Assembly (NCBI GenBank): GCA_002778195.1 | Contig: PCDI01000016.1 | Span: 858,770 to 922,769 of the forward strand | Length of the DNA: 64,000 bases | Source: Raffaelea ambrosiae | Taxonomy: Eukaryota > Ascomycota > Sordariomycetes > Ophiostomatales > Ophiostomataceae | Direction of reading: 5' to 3' | Shown here: positions 31,783 through 43,159 of the stretch, piece by piece | Layout: each line of letters opens with the position of its first letter | Position numbering within the stretch: the stretch's first letter is position 1 | Notes under the pieces: generated by a model | The model's database searches: none | What the model was told of the DNA's origin: nothing | The model's input: the letters and a program-made list of their open reading frames with translations, nothing else | Position numbers and translations under genes: made by a program

Positions 31783-32731
31783 CTTGAGTGTGACAAAAGT
31801 GTGGTTTATGTGTTGTGGGCGTACGTAGCGATGAGGCAAAGGTCGACTCTGTTTAATTTAACTAAGGAGCAACATTTCCTTTTTCCCCATTCCAAGGATA
31901 GGCTGTCCAGTTTATGTCGTGGGAGCAGCGAACTATATGGAGGACTTCTTGACATACTCTTTTCGTTTATTTAACCAGTGAATCCGAATTTCATGGAATC
32001 GTTCTTCTGCAGTTCATTAAAACAGCCGACGATACGTAAAAGAATTTGGGTGTTCTCGTTACAAAACTGTTAGGGTCGTTCCTTCCCCATTCGGTGAGAG
32101 GTAACAGCTCCCTGGGTCGTATCTTCCATTTCGAGTGGATTTGAGGTGGCGCGATATAAGACGTTGACCACCCTTTCCTTCCTCTGTCCTCTAAGAAATT
32201 TCTCTTTCCGATCCATCACCACCTTTTCTCATCACCATCCCTGCAAACAGTACCAACAACTAAGGAACGCAGGTCAGTGAGATCGGTACCTCAGTAAAAG
32301 CGCTTTCATGCCGCCGTCGAGCTCTGCTCCGGTGCCAAACGATGTGTCTGCACCTTCCCGTGGTGGTTGGCGTCAGTACCTCGTACCAGAGGGAACCCAA
32401 AACGGACACCTCTTGCCACACAACTAAACATTCTGACTATTGGACAAGGGCAAGCATTTGCTGAAAAGATTCAACTTCGATATCCGATGGATCAGGTTTG
32501 GTGCCGCAAGCACAAATGGGAAAGGGAAGCATAATTATTTATGTTTTGTGGGACGGTCATAAATCGTTTCACTCTTCTTCGTGGGAATCATGGTTCTCTT
32601 GGTAAATATCCTAGTCGTTATCTGCATCTCTAACCAGGCAGGTCTCAATAGTTCGAAATGACCACACTATACGACGTGATCAGGTATACAACTGTGAAGT
32701 GCGGGCCAAAACGCTTGTCCCCGCAAGTCTT
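31783..32731. other. Intergenic, with an orphan promoter-like block
   Basis: AT-richer than the genes on either side. A TATAAG (32155-32160) followed by a CT-rich leader (32165-32250) looks like a fungal core promoter. The only ORF after it is 39 codons (32308-32427). Confidence 0.4.
32308..32427 (+). CDS. Possible 39-aa ORF behind a promoter-like sequence
   Basis: ATG 32308 to TAA 32425-32427 encodes a Ser/Pro-rich peptide starting MPPSSSAPVPND. It follows TATAAG (32155) and a CT-rich leader containing GTACCAACAACTAAGG. It could be the first exon of a lost or unrecognised gene. No family recognised; coding status is doubtful. Confidence 0.2.
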   Translation: MPPSSSAPVPNDVSAPSRGGWRQYLVPEGTQNGHLLPHN

Positions 32732-35543
32732 CTAGGCGACCATGTCATCTTCATTTGTGTTGTACTCAGGGACATAATCCGCAAACGGGTCAGCGTCGGC
32801 TCCGCAGGCAAACGAGTCCCGACTTTGCTGTGCCCAGTCGGCATAGTCACTGTCCTCTTCGGATGTTGCGGCAAGCTTGAAAAGCTCCAAGGCCAGTTTG
32901 TACGTTTCGTCACCCAAGCCGGTAGCAAAAGCGGGATCGGCACGGAAGCCCAGTCGTGCCAGAGTGAGCAGATAGAGGCTCTGGGTACCACCACGCGTCT
33001 CGGCAAGTTTCGAGGGGATATTGGCCACGCCGGCCGTGAAGGGATCTGTCACGATGCTGTGTAACAGGTAAACAACCGACGAGACATACAGCATGACCAA
33101 GGGAACGAAATTACGGTTGCCGCTCTGGTCCCGTATGGACAAGGTGGAGTCTGGCTGGCTTATGATTTGGCCGGCAGGTGAAGCTGAGACGGCTTTGCCT
33201 GCAGCAGGCGCAGGCGCAGGCGCAGGCCCCAGGGTTTGCGACAGATCAAACCCGCCAATGCCATACGCCCGGATTTCGGACTCGGAGAGAGCCAGCTGAC
33301 CTGCCGTTGGGTAGAGCGGCTCTTCGAGCATATCTCTGTCTCGCAGGTCGCCGTAGGCTGGGAAGAACACGTCCACAAGACGCGGAAGAACACAGTCGCT
33401 GGCTGCCAGGCTCAGTTTGCCGAACGGGCTTTGGGAAAAGCAATCGAGCACGCCGAGGGCGGACAGCCGCACGTCCCACTCGATGTACTTGGACGGCGCT
33501 GCCCATTTCGGCGGCTCTACAATGTGGTGGCTGATGCGGTCGACGATCAGAGACGCGACCACGCTTGCATCCTTATTCGGATCATTCGTAATGGGGCCAA
33601 TGGTGTCCGGCAAGGCGGACGTTCGCAGCAGCAGCAGCATGCCCATAAAAGCATCCGGCGGCTGTTTGGAGGAAAGCATCAACAAAACAAACTCGAATTG
33701 GATGAGGCTCCAGAACCATGTCTGGGCCGAGGTTGACAGGTCCGGGTACGAAGCCTGCGACTGCTGCGACTGCTGCGGCTGCTGCGGCTGCCCGTCTTTG
33801 GAAGACTGGCGGAGACAGCCGAGAGCAGCTACCCGAAGCAGAGACATGATGGCACCAGCGTCAATGTCACAGGCAAGCTGGCGCACTTCGTAGTCAGGAT
33901 GGTTCGCCAGACCACCGCCGAAGTTGTTGAAGGCGGGTCCGGCCACGAGATAGACAGTTTCTTGGGAGAGCGGGAGCAGCGGCACGAGAATGTGCGGCGC
34001 CAGGCCAGGTGGGTCGCGGGCGAGGATGTAGGAGAGCAACGACACCAAGGCCTGAACTGGGGCATAGTATTTTTCTCTTAGACACTGGGACCAGATACCA
34101 AGCACCAGCTGGCAGAAGTCGAGCATCAACCTCGTGGTGCCCTGTGCGCCCTCCAGCTTGGGGATTCTCTGCAACATGAGGAAGGCAAGCGTCTGTTTTC
34201 GGTTAGAGGGGAAGGTGTAGCGAGAGAAGAGTTCGATAGTCGTGGGTCCATCGGGGTGGCTCCGGTGGCCGAGCACTTCCTGGAGAAACTGCAATAGCCG
34301 GGGGGAGGCAAAAGTCAGCGAATCAGGGAAGACACGAGGGAGAGCAAATCACGAATTGCAAGCATGAACATACAAGAAGCGGAGAACCGTCTTCACGCGA
34401 TCCACCGGCCGCGGCAGATCCTCCGTCAGGCCCGGAAGACGCTTCTGCTGACGGATTAGAGACATCCGCGTCCACTGCCAGAGTTTCCAGAGGCATGGTA
34501 GGGCTGTCCGTTGTTGGACGCCTCCGCTTCCCCTTGGTAGGCGTGCGTTCAATGGCGGAGACGGCACCGCCTCCGCCGGCCTCCTTGAGTCGACGACTAA
34601 AGCCCTTGCTGGGGCTCGGCAGCAGCTCAATGTCGTCGAACCCGTCAGCCACGTCCCAATTTGACCGGCCGGCGGTGCTTTTTCGTGGGGTGGTCGGGTT
34701 GCCGTCGCGTTCGTTGCGGCGGCCCTTTTTGCTCTTCTCGACCTCTTCCCTGAGGTCCTGCTTGGCGAACTCGAGCTCTGTGGCGGCACTTTTGTGAGCC
34801 GCCACAGCAGCCTCTGCCCGCTGGCGCTGCTTGGCCAGCTCCTCGTCCTTTTGTTTCTGTATGCGGGTCACCTCGGTCTCGTGTCTCAGCAGGGCCGCTT
34901 CGTACTTCTCCTGCATCATGGATGCCCGGCCGCGGGCAGTGTAGAGGTCGGTCTCGAGAGTGCGGACGCGGGCCTGCAGAGATGCAATGATTGCGCTGTC
35001 CGCGGAGCCAGTCTTGCCGGTCGTGCCGGCATTGCTGACTGCAGGGTTGGTCGCTGTCATCGGTGGCCGTCCCGTAGCAATTGCTGCTGCTGCCGCCACA
35101 CTGGCTTGGGAGAGAGCTGGGGCCGGCTGTGGCGCGCCACTCTGGTAGAATGACGGCGCCCTGCCGGCGTTGTGTCTGTTGTTGTTGCTGTTGCTGTGGC
35201 TGGCAGCAGGAAGCGGCACGTCGGCTACATTTCGCTGCGAGTAGGCTGGCAATTGGAGAGGCCGCGGAGCTGCCGCGGCACCGAGGCGACTGGCAAACGA
35301 GTGCTGGGTTGGCACGCGGGCCAGCTCCCGCAGCACCTCGGCATCGGATGGGTTGACATCGTCGTCGACCTGGATCACCTCGGCAGCGGTGACGACGGCA
35401 GAGACAGCATCATGCTGGCTCGGGAAGAGGCTGTTGGTCTGGCCGGCCGCCTGAGTCTGCAGAGACTGCAGAGCCTTGTTCTCGAGCTCCTGCAGCAGCG
35501 CAACGTTCAATTCGTCGAAGCCGTCATCGGAGAAGTCGTCCAT
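32732..35543 (-). CDS. uvs-3: ATR-interacting checkpoint protein (ATRIP / Rad26 / UvsD / UVS-3 family), 908 aa
   Basis: Model: complement(join(32732..34288, 34374..35543)), phase 0, donor GTATGT and acceptor TTGCAG. The acidic N-terminus (MDDFSDDGFDELN) is typical of ATRIP proteins that bind RPA-coated single-stranded DNA. A disordered stretch follows, then a coiled coil (about 205-290: LQARVRTLETDLYTARGRASM and LLRHETEVTRIQKQKDEEL). Basic motifs KKGRRNERDGNPTTPRKS and the segment WDVADGFDDIELLPSPSKGFSRRLK come next. Exon 2 is a long helical region matching the C-terminal half of fungal Rad26-like proteins. The protein partners the ATR kinase (MUS-9/UvsB) to signal replication stress and DNA damage in the nucleus. 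The family call rests on architecture and motif recall. Confidence 0.75.
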
Positions 35544-37196
35544 GGCTGGCTATATCGCAGGACAGCGGCAGGGTGGGGGGACAGCGAGTCCTGGCCGGAC
35601 GGCGGCATGGCAGACCCGTTGCTGTGACAAGGTTGTTTTTTTTTGGTGATGGTTTTGGAAAGTCAGCAATAATAGTACGAGAACGCGTATTAAAGCCATA
35701 AGCGCGTTGCGCTGCCCCGCAGACAGGCAGAGACCACTATCAGATAACGCCGCCTTCGGTGTAAATACATATCTGATGCGGCGCACATATTCTTATAAGG
35801 GAGCAGCCGGACACTGGATTCGGCCGACAGGCCGCTCGTGACTGCCCATCGCGGTCGACGATACCGTATGGAATCTACCACGTCTCTCTGTCTACTTTGC
35901 ATCTACTTTGATACAGGCAATGTTGGCAGCAGGCCGACAGCAGTCGATGTGGACGACAGCATGTGAAGACGGTATGCATTAACTAGTTAGCGTTGGCGAT
36001 ACAGATAGCTAGCGTTGTTGAGACCGGTAGGAGTAATGAGTTGTTGGGAAACAGACAACCGTTGCCAAACAGGCAGAGACGCAGGAATCGTCAGCAAGAA
36101 GGAAGAAGGTGCTGCCGGGGCTTCCGGCATGTGTCGCGAGCTATGGAGCCGAAGGGCCTGCAAAAACGCTGGTTTGGAGCAAGCCAAGACCAATAGCGAC
36201 CGTAGGACAAAATGCTGATCAGTTGGTTGAAGGGAAGTGGTTTAGGGGGTACGTGGAACAGGCGGTAAAAAGAGTGCGGAGGCATGTACCCCACTAACAG
36301 CTCGCAAAGCGCATTGTGTCTTGTTCATCTGCAAATGGGGGTTCGAATAATGGTAATAATGCAGCGGAGGAAAAAAAAAAAGGAAAGGACCATTCGCCCT
36401 GACAAACAGGAAAGGCAGGAACAGAACAGAATAAAATTGGGCATTGACTCCACGCGTGCTCGCCATTACCACATGGCAAGCCCACCAAGCCCACCAAAGC
36501 CTCTCTGTCCTCAGTGCTGCGACTGGCTGTGCCCCTGTCCGTTAGGTGCGCGGACGCCTTGCCACCCCTATTGCCCCGGCGGCCTCGACGTCATGACCGA
36601 GCCCCGACAGCGTTGTCCTCTACTAGCGCGCATCAGCTCGCCATAGCTCTCTGTTGGCTCGCACTTCCCGCGCCGTCCGCCGCCCACACCAAAAAAAAAA
36701 ATAATAAAAAATATTATTAACAAACTAACTACGTAGCAATCCATACTGACAGCAAAATCCTGGCTGCACAACCACCCTCGTCAAATTAATTATTGCCCGC
36801 CGACCCTGCGCAATCTCGTCCCCAACTTGACGCCCGCCGAACCTCCCGCTTCGGATTCCGCTTCGAGTTCCGCTCGAGTTCCGCTTCAAAGACCGCGTCG
36901 AATCCCGCGCACCAAACTGCCTGCGCGCCTGGCTGCTGCCTCTGCTTTATCGTCGCCTTTTCGGGCCTGTCCCACAGCAGATCTCCTCCGTTGGGCTTCA
37001 CACGCGCGCGCTCCCGCATCTCCTCTGTCTTCGCCGCGCGGCCACCATCGCGAACTGTTCGCCTGCGTGATTCGGGTCGCCCTCAGCATCTCGCTCGACA
37101 GTGTTCGCCCTCCTCCCGGCCAGAACCTCCATTGCTCTCCCCGCCACCACCTGGTTCCGACATCGACAAGCCACCACCCCTCCTCCACAACACACG
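35544..37196. other. Divergent promoter region of checkpoint and CDS genes
   Basis: The two genes are transcribed away from each other. The right end (36790-37196) is C-rich with CACC/CGCC runs and is probably the leader of the CDP-DAG synthase gene. An AATAATAAAAAATATTATTAA stretch lies at 36700-36720. No gene recognised. Confidence 0.45.
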
Positions 37197-38871
37197 ATGG
37201 GCAAGTCTCGAAGGGGCGTCCGGTTCCCCAACCGCACAAATGGCGACCGCCGCTTCAGTGACGTCAGCGAAAACGGCAAGCCGAACCTCAAGGCCGACAC
37301 GCTGAACGGCATCTCAGAGGTAAGAGTCCCCGTCCTGGCGGTCCCGGCAGTTTGCGCCTCGTGCAGACGGGTGCCTGCTCTCGTCTGCGACTGTCTGCTA
37401 ACGTGCCTCCGCCATAGAAGCCCACCGCCGCGCAAGAACAGGCCGCCGAGTACGAGAAGAAGAAGCAGAACTTTATCACCCGCACCTTCTGGACCTTTGT
37501 CATGATCGGTGGCTTCTTTGCCGCCCTCTTCATGGGACACATCTACATGATCCTCATTGTCACCGCTGTCCAGATCCTGTCCTTCTCCGAGGTCATTGCC
37601 ATTGCCAACGTCCCCAGCCGGGCCCGCCAATTGTCCTCCACCAAGAGCCTCAACTGGTACTGGCTGGCCACCACCATGTACTTCCTCTACGGCGAGAGCG
37701 TCATCTACTACTTCAAGCACATCGTGCTTGTCGACAAGGTCCTGCTCCCGCTGGCCACTCACCACCGCTTTATCAGCTTCATTCTCTACGTGATTGGTAT
37801 GTCGGACCCTCTGCAACCGCCTGTCTGCGGCTCTGTGCGCTTTCCGCGGTCCCGTCTCTAACACGCCGTCTCTCCAGGCTTCGTCTTCTTCGTTACTTCC
37901 CTCCAGGCCGGCCACTACAAGTTCCAGTTCACCCAGTTCGCCTGGACGCACATGGCCCTCTACCTCATCGTCGTCCAGGCCCACTTTGTCATGAACAATA
38001 TCTTTGAGGGCATGATCTGGTTCTTCCTGCCAGCCGCCCTCGTGATCACCAACGACATTTTCGCCTACGTCTGCGGCATTACCTTTGGCAGGACTCAGCT
38101 GATCAAGCTGTCCCCCAAGAAGACTGTGGAGGGCTTCGTGGGTGCATGGATCATGACCATCATCTTTGGCTTCATCCTGACCAACATCCTCATGAAGAGC
38201 AAATACTTCATTTGCCCTGTTACTGTTCGTTTACCCCGACCTTGCCTCTTCTGCTTGTGCCCACGCTTCGCTTTATTTGCTAACAATCAACCCTCTAGGA
38301 CCTCGGCGCCAACATCTTCACTGGCCTTCACTGCGACCCCAACCCGGTCTTCCTGCCGCGCACTTACACCCTGCCGCACTTCTTCTTCCTTCCCGACAAT
38401 TATCCCAAGGTCAGCATCACCATGGCGCCCATGCAGATCCACACCGTCATCTTTGCGACATTCGCCTCGTTGATTGCTCCCTTTGGCGGCTTCTTCGCCT
38501 CCGGCCTGAAGCGCACCTTCAAGATCAAGGACTTTGGCCACTCCATTCCCGGCCATGGCGGCATTACCGACCGCATGGACTGCCAGTTTATCATGGGCTT
38601 CTTTGCCTACATGTACTACCACAGCTTTATTGCAACCCACAAGGCCAGCCTTGGTAACGTCATGGAGCTGGCCATCACTGGGCTGTCGCCCGAGGATCAG
38701 GTCGAACTGCTCCGTGGTGTTGGCCGCTATCTAAGAAATCAGGGCATTGTGGGCGAAAATGTGAGTCCTGCCCAGAAGACATTTTCGTAAATACTGCTCT
38801 TGTGCACTGATGCTAACTCCCTTCGCCAGGTCCTGTCATGTTTAGACGCGACTCTCCCCGCAAAGAGGTGA
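37197..38871 (+). CDS. CDS1: CDP-diacylglycerol synthase (phosphatidate cytidylyltransferase), 450 aa
   Basis: Model: join(37197..37319, 37418..37796, 37878..38224, 38299..38760, 38830..38871), 1353 nt in phase. The enzyme makes CDP-diacylglycerol from CTP and phosphatidic acid in the ER, feeding phosphatidylinositol, phosphatidylserine and cardiolipin synthesis. The diagnostic signature SGLKRTFKIKDFGHSIPGHGGITDRMD spans residues 351-377. Upstream lie several membrane segments (TFVMIGGFFAALFMGHIYMI, FVFFVTSLQ, LVITNDIFAYVCGITFGRTQL with the conserved ND and SPKKTVEG). The N-terminus is hydrophilic and basic. Length is close to yeast Cds1 (457 aa). The exon 3 donor is taken as GTTCGT (38225) because it restores CPVTDLGANIF. 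The last exon adds only 13 codons (VLSCLDATLPAKR). Confidence 0.93.
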
Positions 38872-39509
38872 TGATGGCGTATACTCCGTGCGAGCGGGTG
38901 TAGTGTACTTTGGGATCCGGTCTTTTGGGGATTTTGTTATGCCACTACGACATTTCTATTTTTCGAGCCGAAAGCATGCTGATGTATTCTGTTTTTGGTT
39001 TTGGACATCAAAAAAGGGGAAAACGCGCATAATTTGCATTTGTGGGGGCGTACCCGAAGCTTTTCCCTGGAGCTTTTATTCAACAAATTTGGGAAGAGAG
39101 AGAAAGAGAGAAAGAGAAGCGATCAGAAAGGACCAGGTGCTTTTTCGGGTGGCACTCGTCGGGAGTTTTTTTTTACTTATCCGCGGCCGCATCTCGAATC
39201 GGCCGTGCTTCATTTACTGTGTTATTATGAAATCGGCTCTGTAATAAGCATCTGCGAGGTTCTTCTGATTAGATCACTCGCAGCACCGTACTGTTTTTGC
39301 TTTTCCTTGCGCATTATGCTTTTTTTTTTTGACAGTTCTAGTTGCCCATCCATGAAAATATAGAAAAAAGAACACATATTTGAAGCCCGTGGTGCCCATG
39401 TTGTTTTTGATACTCGCAAAGAAGAAAGAAAAAGACGAAGAAAACACCACTCGCCAAAATCAATGAAAATAGATCATGTCTGTCCGCTTTTGCTGTTCTT
39501 CCTACCCAG
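38872..39509. other. 3' flank of CDP-DAG synthase gene
   Basis: No gene recognised. T tracts at 39160-39175 and 39310-39330. It ends in TTGCTGTTCTTCCTACCCAG, which looks like a 3' splice site for the exon-like block that follows. Confidence 0.45.
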
Positions 39510-39693
39510 CGCCTCTCTCTTGGTTCTGAACCTCAGCCAGATGCCATCTTCCGAGGTCTTGCGTCCCTGGAGTACACAGGAAGCTCCGTAACAGGCTTTC
39601 CCCCCAAGGCCTACTTCGAACGGTCACGCAAGATCAGAACTCTCGTATGCGGTAGCCTGGGCCTCTCATCAGATGCCGAGGGCGTCCTGCTTG
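39510..39693 (+). pseudogene. Orphan exon-like block
   Basis: A stop-free stretch bounded by CTTCCTACCCAG on the left and G|GTGCGT on the right. It reads RLSLGSEPQPDAIFRGLASL, then EYTGSSVTGFPPKAYFE, then RSRKIRTLVCGSLGLSSDAEGVLL. Codon use is GC3-rich like real genes here. No start codon or further exon could be attached: to the right lies SmE on the opposite strand. It is probably a leftover exon of a broken gene. Family not recognised. Confidence 0.3.
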
Positions 39694-39754
39694 GTGCGTG
39701 CTTCTCCCCTGCCTGGCCAAACAGATCTCTGCTGCCGGAGAGGTGTGTGTCCTC

Positions 39755-40298
39755 TCACGCAGACACGCTCTGGATGAGCGAGATGTTGTCCCCCTTCAGC
39801 AATATCCGGCCTAATGCAAAGTTAGTGAAGCGTACCAGGAAATTTGGAGAGGCGGACAGAGGGAGCGTACCCAGAGACTTGCGCGTCTCTTCTGGCTGGG
39901 TCTTGGTCACCTGGCCGACAACGACTGCGTCGTCCAGCACGAGATTTAGGAACTCGTCAAACCCCTGTTCCGCGTCAGCATCCCGATTTGGGTTTGGAAA
40001 CATCTGGACAGAACGACGGTATCTTACCCGAATCTTGCCTTCGATGCGGAAGGAGAGCTGTTCGTACAGCCAAACGCTCACAGTCGCGTGCTGTAGTTAC
40101 TTGTCAGTCCACGAAATCCCAGCCGTTTTGCCAAGTGCCCGAGGGTTTGTCCTGACGTACCGACTGGAGGAGTTTGAAGATCATGTTGCTGCATCAAACA
40201 GTCAGCTGAGAAGTCTCATTTCATAAAGATAACAGTGGGTTCAACGCATACATGGGCGGCAGCAAAACGCGGCGCCCGCCACCTCCACGGCCAGTCAT
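39755..40298 (-). CDS. SME1: Small nuclear ribonucleoprotein SmE, 95 aa
   Basis: Model: complement(join(39755..39810, 39871..39964, 40028..40090, 40161..40188, 40252..40298)), 288 nt in phase. The assembled protein has the Sm fold signatures: [45 protein letters not shown] (Sm1) and GRILLKGDNISLIQSVSA (Sm2). It is nearly the length of human SmE (92 aa), with a short Gly/Arg-rich start (MTGRGGGGRR). SmE is part of the heptameric Sm ring on U1, U2, U4 and U5 snRNAs. Five exons for 95 codons is dense even for fungi. Introns 3 (63 nt) and 4 (60 nt) have lengths divisible by three and contain no stop, so the unspliced sequence reads through as one frame. Confidence 0.95.
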
Positions 40299-41841
40299 TG
40301 TGAGAGTATGAAGAGTGGCGCAATGGTGGTATGAAGAAACTGTGATAAAAATCGGGTTCGCGTCGTGAGAGTCGTCCAGGTCATGCGCGTCGTTCCTTCC
40401 CAAAAGCCAAAAAGTTGGCGATGAGGTTCTGGTGGAGAAGAAATCCGTTCGGCGAGGGAGAAATGTGGCGCCGACCATGAGCACCAGCCACACCTTTGGT
40501 AAATGGCTTCAGAGCGAAGTGGATATTTAGCGGGTATTTCTCCTCAAAGGAACCCAGATATTGTCCTCTTCAAAGATATAAATAAGTTCACTATTTACTT
40601 GTCGCTTTTCTAAAGACCAGGGTCTTTCTTTTCAAAGACAGATTCTGGTTCTTTAAAGACAAAAAAATCCCACATGAAAACACTCGGAGACTCTTTTTCT
40701 AAGACAAACAACGGTTCACTAAATTACTCTTCTTCAATGACGCAATTTCACTAAAACCTTCCAAGACAGATCCACCAAGATATCGTCCTTCAAAGAAATT
40801 TCACCGGAATGCTGGTTATATTTCAAAGACGGACTTTACTGTCACAATGTCGCCTGCCCACTGATCTCTCCGAGCCCAAATAGTGCCCGCCACATGGCCA
40901 TATCTCCTCAACCTCAATCAAGGAAGCAATGGCCGAACAAGGCGTACGGTTCGACCAACACGAACAAACTTTGTCGCGTCAATACCATACCGTTTAGCCA
41001 AAGTAGCAAGCTTGTCGTCCTTGTTTGGATTGACCACTTCATTCACCATCCGCCGGTTGTTGGCATTGGCACAGAGAGCCGCCACCACGCGGCGGAAACC
41101 CCAGCGTGATGTGTACTCGGCCAGCATGTAGCCATAGGGAACGCTCTTTGGTCTTACCTGGAAGGCAAAGGCATTGCCAAAGATCCAGTCTTGGGCAACA
41201 GTCCACTGGAGACGGTGTTCCGTGATATGGCCTATTCGTATAAAGCATTCCGCCAGGTGTCCTGGCTATATGAGGAGACTCTTGATGACCAAGACATTAC
41301 GCGGTGCCTGTGATTATGTTGCAAGCGAGGTGATTCTGTATCCAGAGATCCGCACGATTATTAACGAGGCTCTGGCCATGGAGTCGGTCCTCGCATTTAC
41401 ATGCACACCGTGGTCTTTGTGGACTCGACGGCGAACAGCGGAGATTCTGTCTCTGGAGTTTGTGGACCATATCCGTGCAATGGATGCCACGGCGCACATC
41501 GTGCTTGTAGCTCAGGAAAAGGCGATTATAGACAATGGCAGTTTGGGGGAGATATTTGAAGGCAGACGGGACGTCCCATGCAATTGCTTTGCGAACTTCA
41601 GCGAACAAGTTCACTGGCTCGGGAACGACTGGTACGGGAAACCGCCTGTTTAACACAACCTTTCTGGCTCGATCTGAGTTGGATGTGGGTCAAAACTGGC
41701 GATGCGTGCGCCGGGGGTGGGAAACACGGAGTGAACGAAGGGCTGGCATGAATTCCAGTGGTTTCAATTGGGCTTCTCAATTTCCTTCTGCTAGATCTAT
41801 TTAATCTGTTTCCTCTGCAATGACAACGAGCTCGCCCTCCC
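40299..41841. other. AT-richer region with broken ORFs and TTCAAAGAC words
   Basis: Upstream of SmE the DNA becomes AT-rich (40500-40860) with about ten TTCAAAGAC-like words. From 40915 to 41656 several medium ORFs exist on both strands (for example minus 40918-41127, plus 41174-41653), none with recognisable motifs or a consistent splice pattern. It is best described as degraded gene or element sequence. Confidence 0.4.
40530..40840. repeat. Degenerate, irregularly spaced TTCAAAGAC motif cluster
   Basis: Related words occur about every 25-45 bp: CTCAAAGGA, TTCAAAGAT, CTAAAGACC, TTCAAAGAC, TTTAAAGAC, CTAAGACAA, TTCAATGAC, CCAAGACAG, TTCAAAGAA, TTCAAAGAC. They may be remains of a decayed tandem repeat. 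Confidence 0.45.
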
Positions 41842-42780
41842 CTATGAGATTGTCGCCGAAAAGATGGCACCGTTGGTGGTAGCAATGTAGAGCGTGCTTT
41901 TGTCGTTGGAGCCGCGGCCAAAGGCAACCGAAGAACACGACGACACCGAAGCCGCCTTGCTCGACTTTCCATCGGCCGTGATTTTGGTGACGGCATTTGC
42001 ATTCGGCTGTGCCACGTAGAAGCTGCCGTCAGGCGCAAGGATGAAGTCTTCGGCCATGGTGAGGCTGGTCATCTCGGTGGGTTTGCCTGAAGCCTTGCCG
42101 GTAGAGTCCACATCAACCTTGTAGAAGCCGCCCCCAAAGGTGTTGGTAAAGTATGCTGTGCCGTTCTGGTACTTGAGCCCGTGGACACCTTCAACCAGAC
42201 TGCCTTGTGGCGGCGCCTTCATGCTGTCGTCCGTCAGCACCACGCCGTAGTCGCCAGTGGCCAGGTTCATCTTGTAGAGCGTGGCTTTGCCCGCGTCAGC
42301 AATGAGGACATTGTTCTTGTCAAGCGGCGCGATGCCAATGAAGAAGCCAGACTCGGGCACCAGTTTGACCAGTGTCGCATTGGGTTCCGACCCAGTCAAG
42401 TCGACCCTCCAGACAGCCCAAGACCCAGATTCGACGGTGAAGCCGTGAGTCGAAAAGTTGCCTGCCACGACAGCAAAGACATCGGGAGACACCTCCGTGA
42501 TGCCTGTCAGGCTGAGGGCGTCCGGGAAATCGACCACCTTGGCACCTGCCTTGGAAACTGGGTTGTAGCTCCAGAGCTCTGGAATGTCAAGGCGGGCCAG
42601 AAGAAGCTGGCCATTGGGTCGAACAACCAAGTTCTCAATCCACGCACTGCCAGGGAGCTTGTAAATGCTTGCTGCAGACTGGCGGACGGACAGTGCCTCC
42701 GTGACTGGCATCGCTACCACGGCGGGCGCATGGAATGCAAGGCTGGCCACCGCAGCCAGCAGGACGGTGAAAGTTCTCAT
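41842..42780 (-). CDS. Secreted six-bladed beta-propeller protein (SMP-30/gluconolactonase-like), 312 aa
   Basis: A single exon. I chose ATG 42780, which starts a clear signal peptide (MRTFTVLLAAVASLAFHAPAVVA); a longer frame upstream lacks an ATG. The mature protein shows repeated propeller-blade patterns: WIENLVVRPNGQLLLARLD, LTGITEVSPDVFAVVAGN, FFIGIAPLDKNNVLIADAGKATLYKMN, VEGVHGLKYQNGTAYFTN, AEDFILAPDGSFYVAQPNANAVTKI, and a final SSVAFGRGSNDKSTLYIATT. This fits fungal secreted SMP-30/lactonase-like or strictosidine-synthase-like folds. Enzymatic activity is not evident from sequence. Four N-glycosylation sequons are visible. Confidence 0.8.
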   Translation of the reverse strand: MRTFTVLLAAVASLAFHAPAVVAMPVTEALSVRQSAASIYKLPGSAWIENLVVRPNGQLLLARLDIPELWSYNPVSKAGAKVVDFPDALSLTGITEVSPDVFAVVAGNFSTHGFTVESGSWAVWRVDLTGSEPNATLVKLVPESGFFIGIAPLDKNNVLIADAGKATLYKMNLATGDYGVVLTDDSMKAPPQGSLVEGVHGLKYQNGTAYFTNTFGGGFYKVDVDSTGKASGKPTEMTSLTMAEDFILAPDGSFYVAQPNANAVTKITADGKSSKAASVSSCSSVAFGRGSNDKSTLYIATTNGAIFSATIS

Positions 42781-43159
42781 TGTCGCCGTTTCTTCAGACA
42801 CGCAAGACGATGCCAGGATAGTGTTGTAGGGTTTCTTGGCCGTACATTAGCCATCAACTGGCTTAGTCCTTCCAAGCTTTCGCCTTTAAATGGACATTTC
42901 GAAAAAGGCTTATTCACCCGACAACAAACAAGCTTTGGCCTCGAGGCAGCAATAACGGGATGACAGTTGCCTAAATACCAGGGGTACAAATTTAGGTAGT
43001 CGGTATTTACCCCTCTGGCCGCGCTCAACGGTCTACGAACCCGTCACAACCGAAATGTACCTGGCAAAAAAAGACACGAGAGCCGCTTCTGACACGAAAA
43101 CACCTTCTACCGAGTGCCCAAAACAAAACAAAACGCATCCAAGTTCGCTTCCAGAGGGC
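42781..43159. other. Intergenic
   Basis: Upstream of the beta-propeller gene and downstream of the alpha/beta hydrolase gene, both on the minus strand. No gene seen. Confidence 0.5.
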
